Assembly (NCBI GenBank): GCA_041394705.1
Contig: JAWKHS010000004.1
Location: forward strand, 496,001-560,000
Direction of reading: 5' to 3'
DNA length: 64,000 nt
Source of the DNA: Vicinamibacterales bacterium
GTDB lineage: Bacteria > Acidobacteriota > Vicinamibacteria > Vicinamibacterales > UBA2999
How positions within the stretch are numbered: the first letter of the stretch is position 1; the number at the start of each line of letters is the position of its first letter. Position numbers and translations under genes: made by a program. Under the pieces are notes generated by a model, which made no database searches, was not told the DNA's origin, and was given only the letters and a program-made list of their open reading frames with translations. Positions 8,044 to 19,133 of the stretch are shown here, piece by piece.

Positions 8044-8049
8044 ATTCTA
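8044..8049 (-). promoter_or_regulatory. Candidate -10 element for ECF sigma operon
   Basis: The minus strand reads TAGAAT, 23 nt upstream of the GTG at 8021. It is close to the canonical TATAAT and would give a leader of about 16 nt. No clear -35 is visible. Confidence 0.4.
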
Positions 8050-8134
8050 CCGGCTGGGCTGCACGGGCGCGGGGTCGTCGGATGGAGGTCATGGTAGCGT
8101 CCCTGTGCCTGGGACACCTCCGTCGTCCGGAAAG

Positions 8135-11029
<2,895 letters not shown>

Positions 11030-11080
11030 GGGCGCGGAGGGTCCGTCCGGTCGGGACCGGTTCGGGGTTCCGAACCCAAG

Positions 11081-11086
11081 ATGGTA
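11081..11086 (-). promoter_or_regulatory. Candidate -10 element for uvrA
   Basis: The minus strand reads GCTACCAT, 52 nt upstream of the uvrA ATG and identical in core to the elements before efp and hsp20. I see no convincing LexA-type palindrome nearby. Confidence 0.45.
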
Positions 11087-11245
11087 GCGCACGCAACCGC
11101 CCGCCGTCGCACGGGCCGCGAAGTGGCCGAATTCGTCACCACTGCCGCGCAAGATTCGCGACCCTGGCGGCCCGCCGTCGCCCATCCGGCCGCCGCGACG
11201 CCCACGGCCGCCCGTCGTGGCGCGGGATCACCCGCCTCGGCACCC

Positions 11246-11261
11246 TGGCACGAATCCTGTT
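11246..11261 (+). promoter_or_regulatory. Weak sigma-54-like promoter ahead of response regulator
   Basis: The sequence TGGCACGAATCCTGTT has a perfect -24 half (TGGCACG) with correct spacing to a -12 half that reads CTGTT where TTGCA/T is expected. The start site would fall at about 11271, next to the GTG at 11274. The imperfect -12 element makes this tentative. Confidence 0.25.
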
Positions 11262-11273
11262 AGACCGTACGAC

Positions 11274-11669
11274 GTGGCCCCAGCCCCGATCGCCAACGCG
11301 CCGCGCCGCAGCGTCCTGGTGGTGAACGACCAGGACGGGATGCGGCAGACCGTGCTCCGGACGCTGCAGGCCCGCGGCTTCTACGTGCAGTGGGCCCGGA
11401 CGGGCCGCGAAGCGCTCGAGACCGTCAGGCGCGAGCGCCCCGACGTGGTGCTGATCGACATGGACCCGCCGGCCGTGGACGGCTGGGAGTCCGCCCGCCG
11501 CCTGAAGGCCGACCCGGTGACGCGCAGCATCCTGGTCGTGGCCATGTCGGAGAACGCCCGGACCGATTCGCGGAACCTCGCCATGCGGGTGGGATGCGAT
11601 GCCTTCGCCGCCAAGCCCGTGGACGTCGAGCACCTGGCCGAGAGCGTCGAGCGCCTGGTCGCCGCGTAG
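11274..11669 (+). CDS. Single-domain response regulator (CheY-like)
   Basis: A 131-residue stand-alone receiver domain. The phospho-acceptor Asp lies in VLIDMDPPAVDGW, the Ser/Thr switch in VVAMSEN and the conserved Lys in AAKPVD. In the N-terminal acidic pair one Asp is Asn (VLVVNDQDG), which could weaken metal binding. There is no output domain, so it would act by protein contact, as CheY does. GTG at 11274 is chosen to give the normal receiver start; an in-frame GTG at 11217 would add 19 residues without homology. The EAL protein gene begins 100 nt downstream in the same direction, so a functional link is possible. Confidence 0.85.
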   Translation: MAPAPIANAPRRSVLVVNDQDGMRQTVLRTLQARGFYVQWARTGREALETVRRERPDVVLIDMDPPAVDGWESARRLKADPVTRSILVVAMSENARTDSRNLAMRVGCDAFAAKPVDVEHLAESVERLVAA

Positions 11670-11717
11670 CGCACAATCTCCCCGCAGTCCCCTCTTGGCC
11701 TGACGGCCCGCCGGGAC

Positions 11718-11723
11718 TACCAT
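11718..11723 (+). promoter_or_regulatory. Candidate -10 element for the PAS-GGDEF-EAL gene
   Basis: The sequence ACTACCAT lies 46 nt upstream of the ATG at 11770 and matches the TAnnnT pattern seen across the window. Its presence suggests the gene has its own promoter rather than depending on the regulator upstream. Confidence 0.4.
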
Positions 11724-11769
11724 CCCCGAAGTCCGCCCTTCCGTCCGTCGAGGACCGCGGCGGCCCGCC

Positions 11770-13554
11770 ATGTCGCGCAGCACCGACCCGACCAACGCCC
11801 CCGCGGCGACGTGGGACTGGACGGTGACGTCCGATCGCGTCGCGTACTCCGCCGGCTGGCATGCGCTGCTCGGGGTCGCGCGGGACGCCAGCGTGGAGTC
11901 CCTCCACGCCTGGCTGGGCCGGGTGCACCCCGACGACATCGCCGCCGTCATGGACGCGCTGGGCCGCCACCTGAGCGGCGAGACGCCGCACTTCAGGAGC
12001 GAGCACCGCCTTCGCGCGAGAACGGGCGCCTTCCAGTGGGTGGTGGCGGAAGGCACGGCCGAGCGTGACGGCGGTGGCCAGGCGCTCCGCCTGGCGGGCA
12101 CGCTGGCGGAGGTGGCCGAGCGGAACCGGACCGACACCCTGGCGGGCCTCCCGGGTCTGGCCGCGTTCACGGCTCACGTGGACCGGTTGCTGAGCGCGGC
12201 CCGGGAGACGCCCACCGCCCGCTTCGCGGTGCTGCTCGTGGATCTCGACAACTTCGACGCCATCAACGGCACGCTCGGCATGGAGGGCGGCGACGTGCTG
12301 CTGCGCGACGTGCTCAAGCGGCTGGCGCGCTGCCTGCGCGAGGGCGACCTGGTGGCCCGCCTCGGCGCGCACGATCCGCGCACGGCCCAGGCCGGTGTGG
12401 GTCTGCCGCCCCTCAGCGGCGACGAGTGCGCGCTGGCGCTGTCCAATCTGACCGACGCCCGCGACGCGACCCGCGTGGCCGTGCGCCTCCACGAACAGCT
12501 CGCGGCGCCCTTCCCCGTGGCCGGCCACCGCCTGTTCACGTCGATCTCGATTGGCATCGCCATGAACAGCGCCGCGCACGACGGCGTGGACGACCTGCTG
12601 CAGGACGCCTACTCGGCGCTCGTCCGCGGAAAGGCGCGGGGCCCGTCGGAGACCCAGCTGTTCGACGACTCCGCGCGCGCGCTGCCGGCCGAGTTCATGG
12701 AGCTCGAGGCCGACGTGGACGCCGCCGTGCAGCAGGGCGCCTTCGAGATGTGGTTCCAACCCACGGTGGGCATCGCCGACGGCGCCATCCTGCGTGCCGA
12801 GGGGCTCCTCCGCTGGCGGCATCCCACGCGCGGGCTCCTGCGCCCCAACATCTTCGTGCCGCTCCTCGAGGAGACCGGGCTCATGGGCTCGGTGGGCTGG
12901 CGGACCATCGGCCAGGGCTGTCGCGCGCTGGCGGCATGGCGCGCCGCCCACCCCGCCGCCGGGGCGATGCGGATCTCGGTGAACCTGTCCGCGAAGCAGT
13001 GCCACGCGCCGGACCTCATCACCCGCCTCACGAGCGCGGTGACGACCGCGGGCGTGGCGCCCGGCGACCTCGAGCTCGAGATCGCCGAACTGGACGCGAT
13101 GACGCACCTCGAGCACACGGTGGGCGTGACGGCGGCGCTCCGGGACGCGGGCTTCAAGGTGGCGCTGGACGACTTCGGGCTGGGGCTGGCGACCATCGAG
13201 CACATCAAGCGCCTGGGCGTCCACACGCTGAAGATCGACCGCAGCTACATGGGCGGCCCGCAGCAGGGCGCGAGCCTCGGCGTGGTGCAGTACGCCATCG
13301 AGCTGGCGGCCGTCCTCGGCATCGACGTCGTGGCCGAGGGCATCGAGACGCCGTCGGAGCTCCAGATGCTCCGGTCGCTCGGCTGCCCGCTGGGCCAGGG
13401 CTTCTATTTCTCGCGAGCCATTCCGTCCGAGGACGTCAAGGCGCTGCTCCTCCGAAGCGGCGGGACCGGCACCGGCTGGTGGGCGGGCGCCGCACCGGGA
13501 AGCACACGCCGCCGGCGGGATTCCGACGCGCAGGTCGAAGCCGCCGGCCGCTGA
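11770..13554 (+). CDS. PAS / degenerate GGDEF / EAL c-di-GMP protein
   Basis: A 594-residue cytosolic signalling protein. Residues about 15-118 form a PAS-fold sensor (WHALLGVARDASVESLHAWL, HPDD). Residues about 122-300 form a GGDEF-like domain whose signature reads SGDEC (216-220), preceded by a 17-residue insertion, so diguanylate cyclase activity is doubtful. Residues about 305-570 form an EAL domain with the signature EGL (344-346), N405 (SVNLS), E440, DDFG (467-470), K488/D490 (LKIDRS) and AEGIE. Most phosphodiesterase residues are therefore kept, and the likely role is c-di-GMP hydrolysis controlled by PAS. The C-terminal Arg/Gly tail is low-complexity. tRNA-Thr follows 147 nt downstream. 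Confidence 0.88.
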   Translation: MSRSTDPTNAPAATWDWTVTSDRVAYSAGWHALLGVARDASVESLHAWLGRVHPDDIAAVMDALGRHLSGETPHFRSEHRLRARTGAFQWVVAEGTAERDGGGQALRLAGTLAEVAERNRTDTLAGLPGLAAFTAHVDRLLSAARETPTARFAVLLVDLDNFDAINGTLGMEGGDVLLRDVLKRLARCLREGDLVARLGAHDPRTAQAGVGLPPLSGDECALALSNLTDARDATRVAVRLHEQLAAPFPVAGHRLFTSISIGIAMNSAAHDGVDDLLQDAYSALVRGKARGPSETQLFDDSARALPAEFMELEADVDAAVQQGAFEMWFQPTVGIADGAILRAEGLLRWRHPTRGLLRPNIFVPLLEETGLMGSVGWRTIGQGCRALAAWRAAHPAAGAMRISVNLSAKQCHAPDLITRLTSAVTTAGVAPGDLELEIAELDAMTHLEHTVGVTAALRDAGFKVALDDFGLGLATIEHIKRLGVHTLKIDRSYMGGPQQGASLGVVQYAIELAAVLGIDVVAEGIETPSELQMLRSLGCPLGQGFYFSRAIPSEDVKALLLRSGGTGTGWWAGAAPGSTRRRRDSDAQVEAAGR

Positions 13555-13647
13555 CCGCGGCGCCGCGGAAGCCGCCCCAGCCCCCCGAGGCTCGCGCCGC
13601 CGGCGGCCGGCGCGCCGACGGACGGTCCGTGAGGCCTGCCCGCGTGG

Positions 13648-13653
13648 TAGGAT
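13648..13653 (+). promoter_or_regulatory. Candidate -10 element for tRNA-Thr
   Basis: TAGGAT in the context GGTAGGATC lies 48 nt before the mature tRNA 5' end. It fits the window-wide TAnnnT pattern. No -35 hexamer is obvious. Confidence 0.35.
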
Positions 13654-13701
13654 CAACGGTCTTGGCGCCCGGCCAGTGCCGGCGCCCAGCGACCTCGCCT
13701 G

Positions 13702-13777
13702 GCCGGCGTAGCTCAGTTGGTAGAGCAGCTGATTCGTAATCAGCAGGTCGTCGGTTCAAGTCCGACCGCCGGCTCCA
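13702..13777 (+). tRNA. tRNA-Thr (anticodon CGT)
   Basis: A 76-nt tRNA with an encoded CCA. The acceptor stem pairs GCCGGCG (13702-13708) with CGCCGGC (13767-13773). The D-arm is GCTCAGTTGGTAGAGC. The anticodon stem GCTGA/TCAGC closes the loop TTCGTAA, giving anticodon CGT, which reads ACG (Thr). The T-arm carries GGTTCAAGTCC. The last 36 nt recur imperfectly at 15547-15582, downstream of the next gene, so this tRNA looks like the attachment site of an integrated element. Confidence 0.97.
13742..13777 (+). repeat. Direct repeat copy 1: 3' end of tRNA-Thr (attL-like)
   Basis: The last 36 nt of the tRNA (end of the anticodon arm, variable region, T-arm, 3' acceptor strand, CCA) match 15547-15582 at 33 of 36 positions. 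tRNA 3' ends are common attachment sites for tyrosine integrases, where integration restores the tRNA and leaves a second partial copy at the far end. Confidence 0.65.
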
Positions 13778-13878
13778 GAATCATCGACAATTTCGCAGCT
13801 TGCTCCGGGCGCATGCCCGGGCGACGTGGCGAGTTCCTCAGCGGCCGATGCCCCACGCATGCGAGCCTCCCCGAGGTC

Positions 13879-15459
13879 TCAGTCGCCCGCGAACAGCCCA
13901 GTGTGCGCGTCGCGCAGGTCGCGCTTCAGCAGCTTTCCGCTGGGATTCTTCGGCAGCGCATCGACGAAGACGACGCGCTTGGGCGCCTTGAAGCCGGCCA
14001 GCAGCTCTCGGCAGTGCGCGAGCACGGCCGCTTCGTCGAGCTCTTCGCCCGGGCGGCGCACGACGATCGCCGCGACCGCTTCGACCCAGCGCGGATGCGG
14101 CAGGCCGACGACCGCCACCTCGCTCACCTGCGGCAACTTGTAGATCGCCTCCTCGACCTCACGGCTCGCGACGCTTTCGCCGCCGGACTTGATCATGTCC
14201 TTCTTGCGATCGACGACCGAGATGTAGCCTTCGTCGTCCACGGTGGCGAGATCGCCGCTGTGGAACCAGCCGCCCTCGAACGCGGCGGAGGTTCGCTCGT
14301 CGTCGTGGAAGTAGCCGGTAAGCAGCTGCGGGCTGCGGTGCACGATCTCGCCGACCTCGCCGGGCGTCACGTCGCGCATCCGGTCGTCGACCACGCGCGT
14401 CTGCACGTTCAGCACCGGGCGTCCGCAGGAGCCGGGCTTGCGCAGCTGATCGTCGGGCCCGAGCATCGTCGCCAGGGGTGCGATCTCGGTCTGGCCGTAG
14501 AGATTCCAGAGGCGCATCTGCGGCAGCCGCTCGACGATCTCGTGCATCACCGCCACCGGCATGATGCTCGCGCCGTAGTAGCCCTTGCGAAGGCTCGTGA
14601 GGTCGGTGCGGTCGAACAGCGGCGAGCGCAGCAGCGAGATCCACACCGTGGGGGGCGCGAAGAAGCTCGTGATGCGGTGGCGCTCGATCAGCGGCAGCAG
14701 GTTCTCGGGCACCGGCTGCGACGTGATGATGTTCGTGCTGCCGACGTAGACCGCGGGGCCGAAGAAGACGTCCAGTTGCGCGCAGTGGTACAGCGGTAGC
14801 GCGTGCAGCGTGACATCGTCGGCGGCGATGCCCGCTTCGACGACGCAGCTCACGTACTGCCACATCACGGCGTCGTGCGTCAGCATCGCGCCCTTGGGCG
14901 CCGATTCGGTGCCGCTCGTGTAGACGATCTGCGCGAGATCGGTCCCGGCCAGCGACGGCTCGGGCGGCGGGCCCTCGCATGCGCACAGGGACTCGAAGGC
15001 GAGTTCGGTGCCGGCCGGCGTGGCGGACGCTTCCCCGGGCAGGCCGAGCAGCCGTTCGACCGGCGTGTCGAGCGCGGCCGCATCGCGGGCCAGCCCCGCG
15101 AGGCCAGCGTCCGTCGCCAGGAGGCGCACGCCGGCGTGACGAAGGACGTACGCGACCTCGCGCGCCTTGAGCATGAAGTTGATCGGCACCAGCACCGCGC
15201 CGAGGCGTGCCAGCGAGAACCGCATCGCGGCGAAGGCGTGGGAATTGCGCGCCAGGATGGCGACCGGGTCGCCGAGGCCGACGCCGACCTCGGCAAGTCC
15301 GGCCACCAGCCGCGAACAGAGCGCGTCGTACTCGCGATAGCTCCAGCACACGCTGCCGCATCGCACCGCGGGCTTGTCGGGTACGCGGTCGGCGGTACGG
15401 CGCAGCAGGTCACCCAGGGTGTGGCGGCGAGCCGCCGAGATGAGGGGTGCGGTGTCCAT
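13879..15459 (-). CDS. Acyl-CoA synthetase / AMP-dependent ligase
   Basis: A 526-residue ANL-superfamily enzyme that would activate a carboxylic acid (probably a fatty acid) as the acyl-AMP and then the CoA thioester. Motifs: P-loop A3 as VYTSGTESAPKGAMLTH, the A5 segment NLYGQTEIAP, A7 as FHSGDLATVDDEGYISVVDR, and the C-terminal catalytic Lys region NPSGKLLKRDL. In the A3 loop the usual SGTTG reads SGTES. Chain-length preference cannot be told. It stands alone between tRNA-Thr and the partial tRNA copy at 15547-15582, on the opposite strand to its neighbours. By eye it uses GAA, CTT and CGA codons more freely than adjacent genes, though I have not counted them. This supports acquisition with the element. 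Confidence 0.9.
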   Translation of the reverse strand: MDTAPLISAARRHTLGDLLRRTADRVPDKPAVRCGSVCWSYREYDALCSRLVAGLAEVGVGLGDPVAILARNSHAFAAMRFSLARLGAVLVPINFMLKAREVAYVLRHAGVRLLATDAGLAGLARDAAALDTPVERLLGLPGEASATPAGTELAFESLCACEGPPPEPSLAGTDLAQIVYTSGTESAPKGAMLTHDAVMWQYVSCVVEAGIAADDVTLHALPLYHCAQLDVFFGPAVYVGSTNIITSQPVPENLLPLIERHRITSFFAPPTVWISLLRSPLFDRTDLTSLRKGYYGASIMPVAVMHEIVERLPQMRLWNLYGQTEIAPLATMLGPDDQLRKPGSCGRPVLNVQTRVVDDRMRDVTPGEVGEIVHRSPQLLTGYFHDDERTSAAFEGGWFHSGDLATVDDEGYISVVDRKKDMIKSGGESVASREVEEAIYKLPQVSEVAVVGLPHPRWVEAVAAIVVRRPGEELDEAAVLAHCRELLAGFKAPKRVVFVDALPKNPSGKLLKRDLRDAHTGLFAGD

Positions 15460-15546
15460 GCGGGGAGCCTACCGCAGCGGCGCCGCGATCGTGGCCGAGT
15501 CCGCGCCGGCCCGGCCGTTCTCCCGCGCGAATAGCGGCCACCACGT

Positions 15547-15582
15547 AGCAGGTCGTCGGTTCACCTCCGACCGCCGCCTCCA
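15547..15582 (+). repeat. Direct repeat copy 2: partial tRNA-Thr 3' end (attR-like)
   Basis: A 36-nt copy of tRNA-Thr positions 13742-13777 including the terminal CTCCA, with three mismatches at 15564, 15565 and 15577. The first 17 nt are identical. The T-loop and acceptor changes would prevent function as a tRNA part. It lies 88 nt upstream of the acyl-CoA ligase start and bounds a segment of about 1.8 kb with the tRNA. Confidence 0.65.
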
Positions 15583-15903
15583 CGCACCCGGTCCGATCTG
15601 GAGGCCTCCAGGTCTTTCCGCCCCGGATGACATCCGATCCGGACTCACTCCGTCGCCGTGATCGGGCGCACACCTCGCCGCGCGACTGTGGCTGAGCTGG
15701 ATTACGGTGGCACACCTGCCCACCGCTGTTGCCTGCAAACTCTGGGTGTCAGAGGACATCGCCACGAGAACGCCAAGGCTCGCCGATTAAGTGCTGGGTG
15801 AAGCCAGACGGCAGGTTCTCCAGCAGTGTTTCCGCGAGATACCTGTTGTATGCGCGGTGAGATGTCATGAGAATGCGGCACCCGATACCACAGGAGCGCC
15901 GCC
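15583..15903. other. Intergenic region between tRNA-like repeat and repeat-protein gene
   Basis: These 321 nt contain no reading frame I can support. Base composition is visibly less GC-rich than the genes on either side, consistent with old element-junction or promoter DNA. A Shine-Dalgarno (CAGGAG) lies at its right end ahead of the ATG at 15904, with a GATACCAC stretch just upstream that could be a weak -10. Confidence 0.4.
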
Positions 15904-18498
15904 ATGCCACGTTTCGCCCGTGCCTTGTCTTGTCTGACGCTCTGCGCGTTGCTCGGGCTCCGCCCGATCGCCTCGGCGCAGACCGTCGAGCCGCCGGTCA
16001 TCCACCGCGTATCGATGCAACCGGACACCGGCGTGCTGACCATCACGGGCGTCGGCCTCGGACCGGACCTGCTCGTCACGGTGGACGGGCAGCCGGTGCC
16101 ACAACTGCCTGGCGCGTCGAACACGCAACTGGAGGTGCTGGCGCCCGTCTCGCTCGTGACGATGCCGGGCACGTATCGCCTCACGGTCGTGGACCCGATG
16201 CGCCGCGTGGGGGACGCCTTCGTCGTCACGGGCCCGACCGCCAGGCTGGTCGTCTCGGGGGACGCGCCGCTCGGCAGCGGGCCGACCGGCGCGGTGTCCG
16301 CGACCGGGAACCGCGCGCCAGGATCCCAGGCCACCGGGTTCGCGAACGGCACGGCGTTGCCGGTGGGACTGTCGCCGTCGCCGCTGACCGTGATCGAAGA
16401 CTCGGGCTCGCCCTACCGCACGGCCGTGGGCTTCGAGGCCCTCCTGAGCAACGCGGCCAACGGCGGCCTGTACAACACGGCCGTCGGCTATCGGGCGCTT
16501 CGGACCAACACCGCCGGCAATGCCAATACCGCCACTGGGTACCAGGCACTACAGCTCAACACGACGGGGCTCAACAACACGTCCACCGGCTACCGGGCAC
16601 TGGCCACCAACACCACGGGCGATGAGAATACGGCAAGCGGGTATCTTGCGCTTCTGGCCAACACGACCGGCAATCGCAACACGGCGATCGGCAACCAGGC
16701 GCTGCAGTCCAACACGACGGCCAACTTCAACACGGCGATCGGAAGCCAGGCGCTGAGACTGAATTCGACCGGCGCCTCCAACACCGCCGGCGGGGACTCC
16801 GCCCTCGCCAACAACTCCACGGGCAGCTTCAACACGGCCCACGGCGGTTCCGTCCTGGCCTCGAACACCACCGGTCTCCACAACACCGCGAGCGGCTACA
16901 TCGCCTTGCGCTTCAATACCACTGGCTCGTACAACACGGCGGGCGGATCGCTGGCCCTCGGAGCCGCCACGACGGCCAGTTTCAACACCGCCTACGGCGG
17001 CTTGGCCCTCGGGTCCACCACCACCGGCGCCTCCAACACGGCCAGCGGCTACGGGGCCCTCTATCTCAACACGACGGGTACCCTCAATACGGCCGTGGGG
17101 CAGAACGCGCTCGTCAACAACGCCACCGGCAGTTCCAACGTGGCGGTCGGCCAGGGAGCGGGCTTCAACGCGACGACCGGCTCCTACAACGTGTACCTCG
17201 GGGCGGACGTGGCGGGCACCGCCGCCGACACCAACACCCTCCGCATCGGGTTGCCGTACGACGGCGGCACCGGCATGGGCCAGAACCAGACCTTCATCGC
17301 CGGGATTCGCGGCACGGCGGTCACCGGCGGCGAGGTGGTGTTCGTCGATGCGGCCGGCAAGCTGGGCAGCGGTGTCTTCAGCCCTGGACCGAATTCGATC
17401 GGATCGCTGGAGGTCATCGACGACTCGCTGACGGCGGCCGATATCGCCCGCGACGCGATCGGGAGCTCCGAGCTTGCCGCGAACTCGGTCACGGCTGCCA
17501 AGGTGGCGTTCAACTACGCGGCGAGCACGAGCGAAGGCGGGCCCGCGCTCGATGTCGCGTGCGTGGGCTGCGTGGACGCCACCGAAGTCGGCTTCAGCTT
17601 CGCGTCCCTGGGGGCGAATACGTTCACGGGCACCCAGACGCTCGCGGCCGGCGACCTGGAACTCGGGACCTCGACGGCCACGGCCGGCAGAATCTTGAGG
17701 AACGGCAACGTCTTCCTCCATAGCTTCGGCCTCTTCAACACGTTCGTGGGCACGAATGCCGGGAATCTCACGATGACCGGCACCGACAACACCATCAGCG
17801 GCTCCCGCGCCTTTGAGGCCAACACCACCGGCTCCGGCAACACGGCCAGCGGCGAATCGGCGCTGGCAGCCAACACCACGGGCAATGCGAACACGGCGAG
17901 CGGTGCGAGCTCGCTCAAGAGAAACACCACAGGCGGCTTCAATACGGCCGACGGCGTGAGTTCGCTGGTGTTCAACACCGTGGGCTCGTCCAACACCGCG
18001 AGCGGCTACAGCGCGCTGGTCTTCAACACCACGGGTTCCGACAACACGGCCGTGGGCGCTGATGCACTGGCCTTCAACGACACCGGCGCCTCGAACGTGG
18101 CCGTCGGCCGGCGCGCGGGCTACAACGCCCAAGGCTCCCACACCGTGTTCCTCGGCGCGAACGTCCTGGGCACGACCGCTGACGCGAACACGATTCGCAT
18201 CGGCCTGCCCTACGACGGCAATACCGGCGAGGGCCAGACCCAGACCTTCATCGCCGGCATCTTCGGCACGCCGTTGAGCGGCCCCGCCACGCAGGTCTTC
18301 GTGGACGCCAACGGGCAGCTGGGGACGCTCACGCCTCCGGTCACGACCGGCGGCGGCACCGTGCAGCCGTTCGCGATGTCAGCCATCGAACGGCAAGTGC
18401 AGGAGCAGCAGGCGGCGATCGAGGCCATGGCGGCCGTGATCGCCGACCTGCGCGCGCGCCTCGCTCGAATCGAGTCGGGTGGCGGCCGACCACACTAG
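15904..18498 (+). CDS. Exported beta-solenoid protein with two arrays of 17-residue repeats
   Basis: An 864-residue predicted surface protein. Residues 1-26 form a signal peptide ending SAQT, and about 28-110 an IPT/TIG-like beta domain. Residues 191-428 hold fourteen 17-residue repeats with consensus NTAxGxxALxxNTTGxx. A cap region follows (RIGLPYDGGTGMGQNQTFIA), then a linker, then a second array of about seven repeats (near 615-740) closed by a near-copy of the cap (RIGLPYDGNTGEGQTQTFIA). A short C-terminal coiled coil (AIERQVQEQQAAIEAMAAVI) ends the protein. Such Asn/Thr/Gly repeats resemble the left-handed rolls of YadA heads and phage fibre shafts. There is no peptidase S74 or outer-membrane anchor domain, so attachment is unknown; adhesin or appendage is an inference. 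Confidence 0.75.
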   Translation: MPRFARALSCLTLCALLGLRPIASAQTVEPPVIHRVSMQPDTGVLTITGVGLGPDLLVTVDGQPVPQLPGASNTQLEVLAPVSLVTMPGTYRLTVVDPMRRVGDAFVVTGPTARLVVSGDAPLGSGPTGAVSATGNRAPGSQATGFANGTALPVGLSPSPLTVIEDSGSPYRTAVGFEALLSNAANGGLYNTAVGYRALRTNTAGNANTATGYQALQLNTTGLNNTSTGYRALATNTTGDENTASGYLALLANTTGNRNTAIGNQALQSNTTANFNTAIGSQALRLNSTGASNTAGGDSALANNSTGSFNTAHGGSVLASNTTGLHNTASGYIALRFNTTGSYNTAGGSLALGAATTASFNTAYGGLALGSTTTGASNTASGYGALYLNTTGTLNTAVGQNALVNNATGSSNVAVGQGAGFNATTGSYNVYLGADVAGTAADTNTLRIGLPYDGGTGMGQNQTFIAGIRGTAVTGGEVVFVDAAGKLGSGVFSPGPNSIGSLEVIDDSLTAADIARDAIGSSELAANSVTAAKVAFNYAASTSEGGPALDVACVGCVDATEVGFSFASLGANTFTGTQTLAAGDLELGTSTATAGRILRNGNVFLHSFGLFNTFVGTNAGNLTMTGTDNTISGSRAFEANTTGSGNTASGESALAANTTGNANTASGASSLKRNTTGGFNTADGVSSLVFNTVGSSNTASGYSALVFNTTGSDNTAVGADALAFNDTGASNVAVGRRAGYNAQGSHTVFLGANVLGTTADANTIRIGLPYDGNTGEGQTQTFIAGIFGTPLSGPATQVFVDANGQLGTLTPPVTTGGGTVQPFAMSAIERQVQEQQAAIEAMAAVIADLRARLARIESGGGRPH
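16474..17187 (+). repeat. 51-bp-period coding repeat array, block 1
   Basis: Fourteen consecutive 51-bp units encode the NTAxGxxALxxNTTGxx repeat in the protein starting at 15904. The nucleotide copies have diverged (codon differences throughout), so the array is old and kept by selection on the protein. A second block of about seven units lies near 17746-18120. Confidence 0.8.
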
Positions 18499-18575
18499 GG
18501 TGTCCGGGCGTGGACGCAGCACTGCACAAACCATTCAAGCGGAGTGTGCGGCCCACGCCGACGCGCAATGTCGGC

Positions 18576-19133
18576 TCAGTACGCCACGCGGACGGCCACG
18601 CCCACGGCGCCGGGCCTTATTACCGCGCCAACCGACGTTCGCCTGGGCGCGACGTAGACCTTCTCGTGCATGGCTGCGTCGAGGCCCGCGCCCACCAGCG
18701 CTCCGAGCCCGCCCAGGACCAGGCTTCCGCGAAGCATGATCGCGCCGAACGAGTCGCTCCCACCTGCGAGATGGAGCCAGCTGTACGTCACGACCGGGCC
18801 TGACAGCAGGCCGAGCAGCACACCCTCGACGACGGAGTCCCTCCGCTCTATCCGGAGCACGCCGCCAGGCGCGAACGGCACCTCGTCGCCGACAAGCGCG
18901 CCGCCGTCGTCGGCACGGCGCACGCCGAAGCCCGATGTACTCAGCGACGTGACGCGGCCGTCCACGCGGGTGCCGTCCACGGCGGTCACGATCACGGAGT
19001 CGCCAACGGTCAGGCGATCCAGGAACCTCGACGGCGGCGGGGGAACGCGCGGTGCCTGGGCCGGCGCGTCACGAGCAGGCAGCAGGGCGACGAACAGGGC
19101 GACGAGGGCGAGGAGACGTCTCACACCGGGCAT
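18576..19133 (-). CDS. Exported hypothetical protein with glycine-zipper segment
   Basis: A 185-residue protein with a signal peptide (residues 1-25, ending APAQA). An SH3-like beta region follows (VGDSVIVTAVDGTRVDGRVT), which resembles the barrels of small ribosome- or wall-associated domains. A C-terminal hydrophobic Gly-rich stretch (GSLVLGGLGALVGAGLDAAM) suggests membrane association. I do not recognise the family. ATG at 19133 gives the signal peptide; the frame is open further upstream but without coding character. The gene is convergent with the repeat protein. Confidence 0.65.
   Translation of the reverse strand: MPGVRRLLALVALFVALLPARDAPAQAPRVPPPPSRFLDRLTVGDSVIVTAVDGTRVDGRVTSLSTSGFGVRRADDGGALVGDEVPFAPGGVLRIERRDSVVEGVLLGLLSGPVVTYSWLHLAGGSDSFGAIMLRGSLVLGGLGALVGAGLDAAMHEKVYVAPRRTSVGAVIRPGAVGVAVRVAY

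Noticed and set aside
13805..13820. Hairpin CCGGGC-GCAT-GCCCGG after tRNA-Thr
   Set aside because: A six-base-pair stem with no T-run on either strand. It could help end transcription but cannot be called a terminator.
13778..15546. Intact integrative element
   Set aside because: Only a metabolic ligase lies between the repeats; without an integrase or excision gene it cannot be called a complete mobile element.
16474..18120. Possible CRISPR-like or satellite array
   Set aside because: The 51-bp period is in frame and encodes the 17-residue protein repeat; units are diverged and there are no identical repeats with unique spacers.
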